From NCBI GenBank assembly GCA_944321635.1, contig CALULY010000002.1, positions 1-64,000 on the forward strand: a stretch of 64,000 bases of DNA, written 5' to 3'. The position numbers and the translations under genes are program-made. Below are positions 9,194-16,967 of the stretch, in pieces. This DNA is from an uncultured Bacteroidaceae bacterium. Its GTDB lineage: Bacteria; Bacteroidota; Bacteroidia; Bacteroidales; Bacteroidaceae. The notes under the pieces were generated by a model, which had not been told where the DNA came from, made no database searches, and worked only from the letters and a program-made list of their open reading frames with translations. Position 1 is the stretch's first letter, and every line of letters begins with the position of its first letter.

Positions 9194-9490
9194 AAGCCGT
9201 TTACCTTTTAAATATTTCGTCTACAACGCTCGCCGTTGCTGCGGCAAGACGCGGACTTGCAGCCGACGAGGCGGCAGCCCGCAACTTCCACAAAGATAGG
9301 CATCAACGCGGCACACGGGCAACCTTTTGCAGCCATAAAATGAAAAAGCAACCAAAATGAAACATCTTTGCAACATCCCTGCAACAATCCGTCACGCCCG
9401 GGCAGGGAAAAACCCGCACCGCCTGACACCATGCCACCACCTCCTCACGGTCGCGGCCAATGCAAGGCGAAAGAAACTGGACGCGTGCAA

Positions 9491-9590
9491 GGAAAACTTT
9501 GTTTTTAACCTAAAAACACATAAACGCAGGTTGCAAATACGCAGATTTAGGTTAAAAACATATAGATTCAGGTTAGAGACAGACTTTTCG
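9491..9590 (+). repeat. Intergenic repeat family 1, copy A (21-bp internal period)
   Basis: The element starts GAAAACTTTGTTTTTAACC and ends AGAGACAGACTTTTC, so its ends are imperfect inverted repeats. Internally AACCT/AGGTT boxes begin at 9507, 9528, 9549 and 9570, exactly 21 bp apart, separated by AT-rich spacers. Copies B (47285-47385) and C (56934-57031) have the same structure in the opposite orientation. It encodes no plausible protein. Confidence 0.8.
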
Positions 9591-9675
9591 TACCGTTCCC
9601 CAATGTTTTCGCACCGTGACGGCAGTGCGGCACAGATTTAAATGCGGCGGATGGCGGTGTAAAGGTGGAATTGGC

Positions 9676-9683
9676 TAACTTTG
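9676..9683 (+). promoter_or_regulatory. Minus-7 promoter box TAACTTTG
   Basis: TAACTTTG fits TAnnTTTG and lies 46 nt before the start of the large REC-PPDK gene. No good minus-33 box was seen at the expected distance. Confidence 0.5.
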
Positions 9684-9729
9684 GAAAAACATTGGGACAC
9701 CGAGTGCCACCACAAATGACCAAGACACG

Positions 9730-12690
9730 ATGCTAAGCAAAATCAAACTGAGCGAACTCTACTTCAAAGACACCTCATTTGCCAACCTGATGACGCGGCG
9801 CATATTCAATGTGCTGCTGATAGCAAACCCCTACGATGCCTTCATGCTGGAGGATGACGGGCGCATCGACGAGAAGATGTTCAACGAATACGTCTCCCTG
9901 AGCCTGCGCTACCCTCCCCGCTTCACGCAAGTCTCCAACGAGGAAGAGGCGTGGAGCATCATGTCGCAGATGCAATTCGACCTGGTGATTTGTATGCCTG
10001 GGACGGACAACAGTGACACGTTCACCATAGCCCGCGACATCAAACGCCAGCACCCGTCCATCCCTCTCGTTGTGTTGACGCCGTTTTCACACGGTGTGGC
10101 GCAGCGCATGGAGCATGAGGACTTGAGCGACTTTGAGTATGTCTTCTGCTGGCTGGGGGACACCGACCTGCTGCTCTCGATCATCAAGCTCATTGAGGAC
10201 AAGATGAACATGGAACACGACGTGAACGAGGTGGGCGTGCAAATGATCCTGCTCGTCGAGGATTCTATCCGGTTCTACTCGTCAGTGCTCCCCAACCTCT
10301 ACAAACTCGTCCTGACGCACTCCAGGGACTTTGCAACCGAGGCTCTCAACGAACACCAGAAAACGTTGCGCATGAGGGGACGGCCAAAGATAGTGCTTGC
10401 CCGCAGCTACGAGGAGGCGGCCCAGCTCTACGAGACCTACCGCGACCACATCCTCGGTGTGATCACGGACGTGCGCTATCCCTACAAAGGCAAGGAAAAC
10501 CCGCTTGCCGGCATCCGCCTGGCGCAGCACATCAGGGAAAAGGACGAGTATGTGCCGATAATCATCCAGTCGTCCGAGGTCGAGAATGCCGTCCATGCCA
10601 AGCACTTGCACGCCGCCTTCATCGACAAAGGTTCAAAGAAGATGGTGCAAGACTTGCAGAAAGCGGTGTCGGAACACTTCGGCTTCGGCGAATTCGTCTT
10701 CCGCAACCCCGAGACAAAGGAGGCGATAGCGCGGGTGAGAAACCTCAAAGACCTGCAAAACATCATATTCGCCGTGCCGAGCGAATCGCTCTACTACCAT
10801 CTGACACGCAACCATGTCTCGCGCTGGCTCTACTCCAGGGCGATGTTCCCCATGGCGGAATTCCTGAAAAGCATAAAAATCCCCGACTTCACCAAGGTCG
10901 ATGACTGCCGCAAAATCATATATGAGTCCATCCTCAAGTACCGCAAGATGAAGAACCAAGGCATCGTGGCCGTCTTCCACCGTGACCGCTTCGACCGCTA
11001 TTCCAACTTCGCCCGCATAGGGGAGGGCTCTCTCGGCGGCAAGGGCAGAGGCCTCGCCTTCATCGACAACATGATCAAGCAGCACCAAGGCTTGAACGAC
11101 AACGACAAAGCGAAGATCGAAATCCCAAAGACGGTTGTCCTGTGCACGGACATCTTTGACGAATTCATGGAGACCAACGACCTCTACCGCACCGCCCTGT
11201 CAGACATCAGCGATGACGCGATCCTGCGGGCGTTCCTCCTCGCCAAGCTGCCCGAGAGGTTGAAGACGGACTTCATGGCACTCTTTGACGTGGTTAAGTC
11301 GCCGCTGGCCATACGCTCGTCAAGCCTGCTCGAAGACTCGCACTACCAGCCTTTCGCCGGGATATACTCGACCTACATGGTCCCGTACCTGGACGACAAG
11401 GCGGCGATGCTCTCCATGCTGATCAAGGCAATCAAAGGCGTGTACGCGTCAGTCTACTTCCGTGACAGCAAGGCGTATATGCAGGCCACGTCAAACGTCA
11501 TCGACGAGGAGAAGATGGCAATCGTCATCCAGGAAGTCGCCGGGCGGCAGTACGGCAACCGCTACTACCCCACGTTCTCGGGCGTGGCAAGGTCTCTCAA
11601 CTACTACCCCATCGGCGACGAACGCGCCGAGGAAGGGGTCGTCAACCTCGCCCTGGGGCTGGGCAAGTACATCGTCGATGGGGGCAAGACACTGCGATTC
11701 TCGCCAAGCCACCCCGACAAGGTGTTGCAGACCAGCGAGGTGGAGCTGGCACTCAAGGAGACGCAGAGCAAGTTCCTCGCCATCGACCTCAACAACATGG
11801 GAGGCGAATTCTCGGCCAACGACGGCTTCAACCTCCTGAGCCTCGACACCAAGGAGGCTGAGCGCGACGGTGCGCTCAACTACATCGCATCCACCTACGA
11901 CTTCATGCAAGGGCGCATCAGCGACGGGCTGTACCCCGGCGGCAGGAAACTGATCACCTTTGCCAACGTCCTCAAGCACGGCGTCTTCCCCCTCGCCCAG
12001 ATGCTCCGCGACCTGCTGCGGTGCGGGCGAGAAAGTATGCAGCGGCAGGTCGAGATAGAGTTTGCCGGCAACATAAACAAGGACCGCAGCGGCACTCTCT
12101 ATGTGCTCCAGATCCGTCCCATAGTGGATTGCAGCCAGATGCTCGACGAGGACCTGGCCGCCATCCCCGACGACGCGCTGTTGCTCAAGTCATGCAACTC
12201 GCTCGGCCACGGCGTGTGCGAGGAGGTGCATGACATCATCTATGTCAAGCCATCCAACTTCAACGCCGCCAACAACCCGCGCCTTGCCGAGGAGATAGAC
12301 CGTCTCAACCGCCAGCACCTCGACCAAGGCACCTCGTATGTGCTTGTCGGCCCCGGCCGCTGGGGATCGAGCGACCCGTGGCTGGGCATCCCCGTCAAAT
12401 GGCCCAACATCTCGGCGGCGAAAGTGATAGTCGAGTCGGGGCTCAGCGGCTACCGCGTCGAGCCGAGCCAGGGGACGCACTTCTTCCAGAACCTGACCTC
12501 ATTCGGCGTGGGCTACTTCACCATCAACCCGTTCATGGGGGATGGCATCTTCGCCGCCTCATGGCTCGACGCGCAGCCTGCCTGCTACGAGAGCGAGGGT
12601 CTGCGCGCCGTCCACTTCGCCAACCCCATCATCATCAAGATGGACGGGCGCAAGAACACAGGCATAGTGATGAAGCCCGCAGAGGGATGA
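9730..12690 (+). CDS. Receiver-like/PEP-pyruvate-binding (PPDK N-terminal) fusion protein
   Basis: The 986-residue cytosolic protein has two receiver-like segments followed by a pyruvate-phosphate-dikinase/PEP-synthase ATP-binding domain. The second receiver (about 172-315) keeps LLVEDSIRFYSSVLP (acidic pair near 177-178), a candidate phosphoacceptor D247 in ITDVRYP and a lysine in FIDKGSKK (about K300). The ATP-grasp part has GEGSLGGKGRGLAF, AIRSSSLLEDSHYQPFAGIY, VVNLALGLGKYIVDGG and LYVLQIRPIV. The swivelling phosphohistidine domain and the PEP-binding barrel of true PEP synthase are absent; the C-terminus is a family-specific block ending near GRWGSSDPWLGIPV. Bacteroidetes databases call this type a PEP/pyruvate-binding protein; its reaction is unknown to me. 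Confidence 0.8.
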   Translation: MLSKIKLSELYFKDTSFANLMTRRIFNVLLIANPYDAFMLEDDGRIDEKMFNEYVSLSLRYPPRFTQVSNEEEAWSIMSQMQFDLVICMPGTDNSDTFTIARDIKRQHPSIPLVVLTPFSHGVAQRMEHEDLSDFEYVFCWLGDTDLLLSIIKLIEDKMNMEHDVNEVGVQMILLVEDSIRFYSSVLPNLYKLVLTHSRDFATEALNEHQKTLRMRGRPKIVLARSYEEAAQLYETYRDHILGVITDVRYPYKGKENPLAGIRLAQHIREKDEYVPIIIQSSEVENAVHAKHLHAAFIDKGSKKMVQDLQKAVSEHFGFGEFVFRNPETKEAIARVRNLKDLQNIIFAVPSESLYYHLTRNHVSRWLYSRAMFPMAEFLKSIKIPDFTKVDDCRKIIYESILKYRKMKNQGIVAVFHRDRFDRYSNFARIGEGSLGGKGRGLAFIDNMIKQHQGLNDNDKAKIEIPKTVVLCTDIFDEFMETNDLYRTALSDISDDAILRAFLLAKLPERLKTDFMALFDVVKSPLAIRSSSLLEDSHYQPFAGIYSTYMVPYLDDKAAMLSMLIKAIKGVYASVYFRDSKAYMQATSNVIDEEKMAIVIQEVAGRQYGNRYYPTFSGVARSLNYYPIGDERAEEGVVNLALGLGKYIVDGGKTLRFSPSHPDKVLQTSEVELALKETQSKFLAIDLNNMGGEFSANDGFNLLSLDTKEAERDGALNYIASTYDFMQGRISDGLYPGGRKLITFANVLKHGVFPLAQMLRDLLRCGRESMQRQVEIEFAGNINKDRSGTLYVLQIRPIVDCSQMLDEDLAAIPDDALLLKSCNSLGHGVCEEVHDIIYVKPSNFNAANNPRLAEEIDRLNRQHLDQGTSYVLVGPGRWGSSDPWLGIPVKWPNISAAKVIVESGLSGYRVEPSQGTHFFQNLTSFGVGYFTINPFMGDGIFAASWLDAQPACYESEGLRAVHFANPIIIKMDGRKNTGIVMKPAEG

Positions 12691-12744
12691 GCCACCACTC
12701 CCCTCCACCGTCCCAAATGCGCGGGGACAGGAGACCTCACAGCA

Positions 12745-12778
12745 GGGACGTGCCGGCGGCACGTCCCTTTTCGTTTTG
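12745..12778 (+). terminator. Rho-independent terminator after the REC-PPDK gene
   Basis: GGGACGTGCC (12745-12754) pairs with GGCACGTCCC (12758-12767) around GGC and is followed by TTTTCGTTTT. Confidence 0.88.
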
Positions 12779-12864
12779 CCACGACGCCACGGCCACGCAC
12801 CTCAACGGCATCAGATCGGGGGATAAAAGCCATGAAGCCTGACATAGGCTTGCGCCACTCGCCG

Positions 12865-13030
12865 GGAAAAGTTCATTTGCCCCGCACATAAAGTTCATTC
12901 AGAAGTTTTGTTTATATAAACAGAACTTTTGAATATATAAACAAAAGTTTTGAACGAATAAACAAAACTTCTGTTTATACTTTATGTCAGGAGATAACGA
13001 ACTTTATATCCGACCTCATTGAAGTTTGTG
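12865..13030 (-). repeat. Intergenic repeat family 2, copy 1 (inverted orientation)
   Basis: The core (about 12886-12988) is the reverse complement of the cores at 35744 and 50772: units of the type AACTTNTGTTTATAT at 21-bp steps bounded by ATAAAGTTCATTCAG and ACTTTATGT. The flanking ACTTTA-type boxes start at 12979, 13001 and 13023, that is every 22 bp. It sits between the REC-PPDK terminator and the ychF promoter repeats and has no coding explanation. Confidence 0.8.
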
Positions 13031-13071
13031 CCTGGCATCACCGGCACAAGGTCTTGCCTGACGCCGCCCCG

Positions 13072-13310
13072 GGCAAACCAATTCAAACACAAGGTTTGAT
13101 TGTTTTGCACTCGGTTTGCGGCATCTTTACCTTGGACGGTGAAGATAGGCGGCACCTCGGCAAACCAATTCAAACACAAGGTTTGATTGTTTTGCACTCG
13201 GTTTGCGGCATCTTTACCTTGACGGTGAAGATAGGCGGCACCTCGGCAAACCAATTCAAACACAAGGTTTGATTGTTTTGCACTCGGTTTGCACTATCTT
13301 TGCCCCCGTT
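13072..13310 (+). repeat. Tandem repeat of 86-87 bp (2.7 copies) covering the ychF promoter
   Basis: Three copies of a unit beginning GGCAAACCAATTCAAACACA start at 13072, 13159 and 13245. The first two differ by one base (CTTGGACGG against CTTGACGG), and the third is cut off after the promoter box. Each unit contains GATTGTTTTGCACTCGGTTTG and a minus-7-like box, intact (TATCTTTG) only in the last copy and CATCTTTA in the first two. Confidence 0.92.
13273..13302 (+). promoter_or_regulatory. ychF promoter (TTG - 19 bp - TATCTTTG)
   Basis: TTG at 13273-13275 and TATCTTTG at 13295-13302 are separated by 19 bp, an exact match to the Bacteroidetes promoter. The leader to the ychF ATG is about 60 nt. 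Degenerate copies lie upstream in the tandem repeats. Confidence 0.8.
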
Positions 13311-13369
13311 TTAGATGCTGCCCGATGCAGGGGCGGCATGATTTACAATAACATATAAGGAAAAGAACC

Positions 13370-14473
13370 ATGGCACTACAATGCGGCATAGTGGGTCTGC
13401 CCAATGTCGGCAAATCGACCCTGTTCAACTGCCTGTCAAACGCGAAGGCGCAGGCTGCAAACTTCCCCTTTTGTACGATCGAGCCCAACGTTGGCGTGAT
13501 CACCGTCCCGGACAACCGCCTCAACAAACTGGCGGAGCTGGTGCATCCTGGCAGGATAGTGCCGACCACGGTCGAGATTGTTGACATCGCGGGACTGGTC
13601 AAAGGGGCGAGCAAGGGCGAGGGCCTGGGCAACAAGTTCCTTGCCAACATCCGCGAGACCGATGCCATCATCCACGTCCTGCGATGCTTTGACGACGACA
13701 ACGTGACACACGTGGATGGCTCGGTCGATCCCGTCCGAGACAAAGAGATCATCGACGCGGAGTTGCAGCTCAAAGACCTTGAGACCATCGAGAGCCGCAT
13801 CCAGCGAGTGCAAAAGCAGGCGCAGACGGGCGGCGACAAGACGGCGAAACAGACCTACGAAGTGCTGCTGCGCTTCAAGTCCGCCCTCGAACAGGGCAAG
13901 TCGGCGCGGACGGTGACATTCGACACAAAGGAGGAGCAGAAGATTGCCCACGACCTTTTCCTCTTGACGACAAAGCCGGTGCTCTATGTCTGCAACGTCG
14001 ATGAGGCGAGTGCCGCGAGCGGGAATGCTTACGTCGAGCAAGTGCGGGAGGCGGTCAAGGAGGAGAATGCGGAGATCCTCGTCGTGGCGGCGAAGATTGA
14101 GTCTGAGATTGCCGAACTGGAGACCTACGACGAGCGTCAGATGTTCCTTGAGGAGATCGGGCTTGAGGAGTCGGGCGTGTCACGGTTGATCAAGTCGGCA
14201 TACTCGTTGCTGGATCTTGAGACATTCTTCACCGCCGGCGAGATGGAGGTGAAGGCGTGGACTTACCACAAGGGGTGGAAGGCTCCGCAATGCGCGGGGG
14301 TGATCCACACGGACTTTGAGAAGGGATTCATCCGCGCCGAAGTCATCAAGTACGACGATTACATCGCCTACGGCTCAGAGGCTGCCGTGCGCGAGGCTGG
14401 CAAGCTGAACGTCGAGGGCAAGGACTATGTGGTCGAGGACGGCGACATAATGCACTTCAGGTTCAACGTCTAA
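13370..14473 (+). CDS. ychF: Redox/ribosome-associated ATPase YchF (Obg family)
   Basis: The 367-residue protein has the P-loop GLPNVGKSTLFN at about 8-19, a G3-region DIAGLVKGASKGEGLGNKF, the NVDE in place of NKxD at the G4 position (YVCNVDE), which is the change that makes YchF prefer ATP, and a C-terminal TGS domain ending GDIMHFRFNV. YchF binds the 70S ribosome and is linked to stress response. It is followed after 12 nt by lgt and is driven from the promoter in the tandem repeat region. Confidence 0.96.
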   Translation: MALQCGIVGLPNVGKSTLFNCLSNAKAQAANFPFCTIEPNVGVITVPDNRLNKLAELVHPGRIVPTTVEIVDIAGLVKGASKGEGLGNKFLANIRETDAIIHVLRCFDDDNVTHVDGSVDPVRDKEIIDAELQLKDLETIESRIQRVQKQAQTGGDKTAKQTYEVLLRFKSALEQGKSARTVTFDTKEEQKIAHDLFLLTTKPVLYVCNVDEASAASGNAYVEQVREAVKEENAEILVVAAKIESEIAELETYDERQMFLEEIGLEESGVSRLIKSAYSLLDLETFFTAGEMEVKAWTYHKGWKAPQCAGVIHTDFEKGFIRAEVIKYDDYIAYGSEAAVREAGKLNVEGKDYVVEDGDIMHFRFNV

Positions 14474-14485
14474 ACGCGAGGAGCC

Positions 14486-15355
14486 ATGCCAACGTTCCTT
14501 TTCGTCAATTGGAATCCCGACCCGGCCCTGCTGCGCATCGGTGGATTCGAGTTGCATTACTACTCGGTGTTCTTCGCACTCGGGCTCGTGCTTGCTTACC
14601 TTGGCGCGAGGAAGATATACAAGGACCTGCAAATACCGTCGGAGAAGCTCGACCCGCTGTTCATCTACGCATTCATCGGCATACTAATCGGTGCGAGGCT
14701 TGGGCACTGCCTGTTCTATGAGCCGGCCTACTACCTGTCACATCCGGTGGAGATGTTGCTGCCCATCCGTGAGACGGCCGACGGCTGGCGGTTCACCGGC
14801 TATCAGGGTCTGGCGAGCCACGGCGGGAGCATAGGCCTCATCATCGCCCTCTGGCTGTATGTCAGGCGGACACGTCTGAACTTCGTGGACGTGCTCGACT
14901 TCATAGCCGTCGTCACACCCGTTGCCGCGTGCTGCATACGCCTCGGCAACCTGATGAACGGCGAGATCGTCGGCAAGGAGACCGATGTGCCTTGGGCATT
15001 TTACTTTGAGGGCTACGAGGGGGCGAGGCATCCGGCGCAGCTTTACGAGGCGATTGCCTACTTCGTCTTTGCAATCATCAACGCGGTGGTTTACATGAAA
15101 TACTTCCGTCACCGCCTGCTGCACCGTGGATTCATGTTTGGCATGACGATTTTCATGATATTCCTCTTCCGTTTCTTCATCGAGTTTGTCAAGGACGTAC
15201 AAGTGGATTTCGAGCGAGGCATGACGCTCAACATGGGACAGTGGCTCAGCATCCCGTTCATCGCCCTTGGTCTGGCCTGCATGATTGGAGGCAAATGGCT
15301 CAGGACGCTGGCCGACAAGGCGGAATATAAGGACAAGAAAGGGAAAAGGAAGTAG
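14486..15355 (+). CDS. lgt: Prolipoprotein diacylglyceryl transferase
   Basis: The 289-residue polytopic membrane protein has the Lgt signature RLGNLMNGEIVGKETDVPW (about 153-171) and the family motif RHPAQLYEA (about 182-190), plus seven or so hydrophobic segments. It transfers diacylglycerol from phosphatidylglycerol to the lipobox cysteine of prolipoproteins. It is 12 nt downstream of ychF, probably co-transcribed. The C-terminus is a short lysine-rich cytosolic tail. Confidence 0.96.
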   Translation: MPTFLFVNWNPDPALLRIGGFELHYYSVFFALGLVLAYLGARKIYKDLQIPSEKLDPLFIYAFIGILIGARLGHCLFYEPAYYLSHPVEMLLPIRETADGWRFTGYQGLASHGGSIGLIIALWLYVRRTRLNFVDVLDFIAVVTPVAACCIRLGNLMNGEIVGKETDVPWAFYFEGYEGARHPAQLYEAIAYFVFAIINAVVYMKYFRHRLLHRGFMFGMTIFMIFLFRFFIEFVKDVQVDFERGMTLNMGQWLSIPFIALGLACMIGGKWLRTLADKAEYKDKKGKRK

Positions 15356-15394
15356 GTCGAACCTATACCATTATATATATACGCCAAGACAAAA

Positions 15395-15421
15395 CGGGGG
15401 ACGGCATGATGCCGTCCCCCG
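15395..15421. terminator. Strong GC-rich hairpin after lgt
   Basis: CGGGGGACGGC (15395-15405) pairs with GCCGTCCCCCG (15411-15421). There is no T-run on the plus side, but the minus-strand side continues TTTTGTCTT, so it may stop transcripts arriving from hsp20 as well as from lgt. Confidence 0.6.
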
Positions 15422-15506
15422 TGCATATAAAGATATAATTGAGCAAGACTTTTACGTGTCTTTTTGTCTCGCCGCCGCCTCCTTGCGGTGCTTGACGGGA
15501 AAAGCA

Positions 15507-15543
15507 ATGCCCGCCACACTGCTTGCACAGTGATGGCGGGCAT
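15507..15543 (-). terminator. Terminator of the hsp20 gene
   Basis: ATGCCCGCCA (15507-15516) pairs with TGGCGGGCAT (15534-15543), with an inner CACTG/CAGTG stem. Read on the minus strand it is followed by TGCTTTTCC, just downstream of the hsp20 stop codon. Confidence 0.7.
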
Positions 15544-15565
15544 CGTCCTTACGTTTAATGGCAGG

Positions 15566-15997
15566 TCACTCCACCGCGATTGTCCTCGGGCGGCCTGGCT
15601 GCTGGCGCAGCTTAGGCAAAGTGATGGTCAGTATGCCGTTTTCGGCTTTTGCAGTGATTGCAGCACGGTCAACGTCGTCGGGCAGGACGAATGCGCGGCG
15701 GAACTTGTCGAAAGAGAATTCACGCATCAGGTAATGTTCTCGGCGTGCCCCTTCTGCCAGACCAGACTGTTTGTCTGCCGACACCACGAGGTTGTCATCG
15801 TCGTCAAAGGTCAAAGCGAAATCCCCTTTTGACAACCCTGGAGCGGCAAGCTCAATCAGATAATAATACTCTGCCTCGAAAAGATTGACGGGCGGCAATT
15901 GCGCGCCACGCCTCGTGTTGTCGTCTGCTGGATTGGCGAAGTCGTTAAACAATTCGTCCAACATGGAGTGCAGATGCCTGTGTCTCTGGTTAGTCAT
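15566..15997 (-). CDS. Small heat-shock protein, Hsp20/alpha-crystallin family
   Basis: The 143-residue protein has a short N-terminus, an alpha-crystallin domain (about 37-130) with LPPVNLFEAEYYYLIELAAPG and the closing AKAENGILTITLPK, which matches the family A-x-x-x-n-G-v-L motif. It acts as an ATP-independent holdase in the cytosol. It is monocistronic. I saw no recognisable heat-shock operator upstream. Confidence 0.93.
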   Translation of the reverse strand: MTNQRHRHLHSMLDELFNDFANPADDNTRRGAQLPPVNLFEAEYYYLIELAAPGLSKGDFALTFDDDDNLVVSADKQSGLAEGARREHYLMREFSFDKFRRAFVLPDDVDRAAITAKAENGILTITLPKLRQQPGRPRTIAVE

Positions 15998-16193
15998 ATC
16001 CTATCAATTTTTAATGTTTCACTCATCAGCAGGAGGATGGAGTCGCACAATGAGACCTTGCCTCCCTGACAAGAGTTTGCAACACCCGTGCCATGCGACA
16101 GATGCTGCCAAATCTGTCACCTCGGACATACTATGTTCTGACAAGATGTGCCGTTAACAGCGGCTTTCCAACACCGGGACGAGACAAATCAGT

Positions 16194-16427
16194 TCAGACA
16201 TCGACCCCGTGTCCGTAGAGGAACTCGGGAGCCACATCCAGGCCAGATTCCCAGTAGAGGGTGTCACGCAGCCCGAATTGCATGAATTTGGCGCGGTCTT
16301 CCAGTACCTTGTAAGCAGGATATTTGAAGAGGACGGACAAATCAACCAGTTTTGTCGCCCCATTGTTGAATGTGCATTGCAGCACATAGTCGCCAACACA
16401 CTTGGCATCAGTGACGTGCAGTATCAT
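16194..16427 (-). CDS. DUF2442-type small protein (possible antitoxin partner)
   Basis: The 77-residue protein (MILHVTDAKCVGDYVLQCTF...) has the DUF2442 pattern: a short beta hairpin, NGATKLVDLS, and the closing LYWESGLDVAPEFLYG. It is 6 nt downstream of the DUF4160 gene in the same direction. DUF4160/DUF2442 pairs recur in bacterial genomes and have been suggested to behave like toxin-antitoxin modules; activity here is unproven. Confidence 0.75.
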   Translation of the reverse strand: MILHVTDAKCVGDYVLQCTFNNGATKLVDLSVLFKYPAYKVLEDRAKFMQFGLRDTLYWESGLDVAPEFLYGHGVDV

Positions 16428-16433
16428 AAGTCG

Positions 16434-16697
16434 TTAGTCATTCTGGTTAGCATTGAGCCTCGGAACGCGCTCGCCGCGCCTGGCCTTGTCCCACAAGTCG
16501 AGCAACTCGTCACGGCATCCATCTATGAAATCGTTGACCACCTTGATGGCGGCATAGCTCGCCTTGCCCTCGATCTCACGTCCGTCGATGGTGATGACAA
16601 ATTCGTTTCCGCCATACTTGACGTGCAGATGCGGCGGCTCCTGGTCCAAGCCGTAGATGTTCAGGCTCTTGCCTTGGATTGTGAATATTTCTGCCAT
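16434..16697 (-). CDS. DUF4160 domain protein
   Basis: The 87-residue protein contains the DUF4160 hallmark EPPHLHVKYGG (about 20-30) near its N-terminus and a basic C-terminal helix. It starts the two-gene unit with DUF2442 downstream. No biochemical function is established for the family as far as I know; the HxH motif is the only recognisable feature. Confidence 0.8.
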   Translation of the reverse strand: MAEIFTIQGKSLNIYGLDQEPPHLHVKYGGNEFVITIDGREIEGKASYAAIKVVNDFIDGCRDELLDLWDKARRGERVPRLNANQND

Positions 16698-16733
16698 TTT
16701 GCCTATTCGTTACCTTGTTTTGGCAAATTTATT

Positions 16734-16741
16734 GATAAGGG
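16734..16741 (-). promoter_or_regulatory. Promoter box TAAATTTG of the DUF4160-DUF2442 pair
   Basis: On the minus strand TAAATTTG fits TAnnTTTG, and a TTG lies 20 bp upstream of it. The leader to the DUF4160 ATG is about 30-37 nt. Confidence 0.6.
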
Positions 16742-16878
16742 GCGACAAATGCAAGGGATGCAAGCGTGCCGCACACGGGACATCTCCACTGCCATTTGGT
16801 GCGACTTCGCAAAAAACGGGTAATAAAATCCCTGTGACCAAGAGAAAATTCACCTTCGCCTGGCAGACAAGACACAAA

Positions 16879-16912
16879 ACGAGCGGTGATGTGCACAGGC
16901 ATCACCGCTCGT
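16879..16912 (-). terminator. Terminator of the surface-polysaccharide operon
   Basis: ACGAGCGGTGATG (16879-16891) and CATCACCGCTCGT (16900-16912) form a perfect 13-bp stem with an 8-nt loop. On the minus strand it is followed by TTTGTGTCTTG. It lies just past the stop of the last operon gene and marks the operon end. Confidence 0.85.
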
Positions 16913-16967
16913 TTTGCAACCGTCGTGCGCCACCATTGCCGCACACGGCTTGTCTCATACGTCTTAA

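Larger units (their letters stand above)
9194..9729. other. 536-bp intergenic region between divergent ppk1 and the REC-PPDK gene
   Basis: No credible gene is seen: the short open frames here lack family resemblance and cross the repeat element. The region holds copy A of intergenic repeat family 1 (9491-9590) and the promoter of the next gene. Confidence 0.6.

Noticed and set aside
12982-13263. Open frame with repeated peptide on the minus strand
   Set aside because: It is a translation of the 86-87 bp tandem DNA repeat and repeat family 2, and overlaps the ychF promoter.
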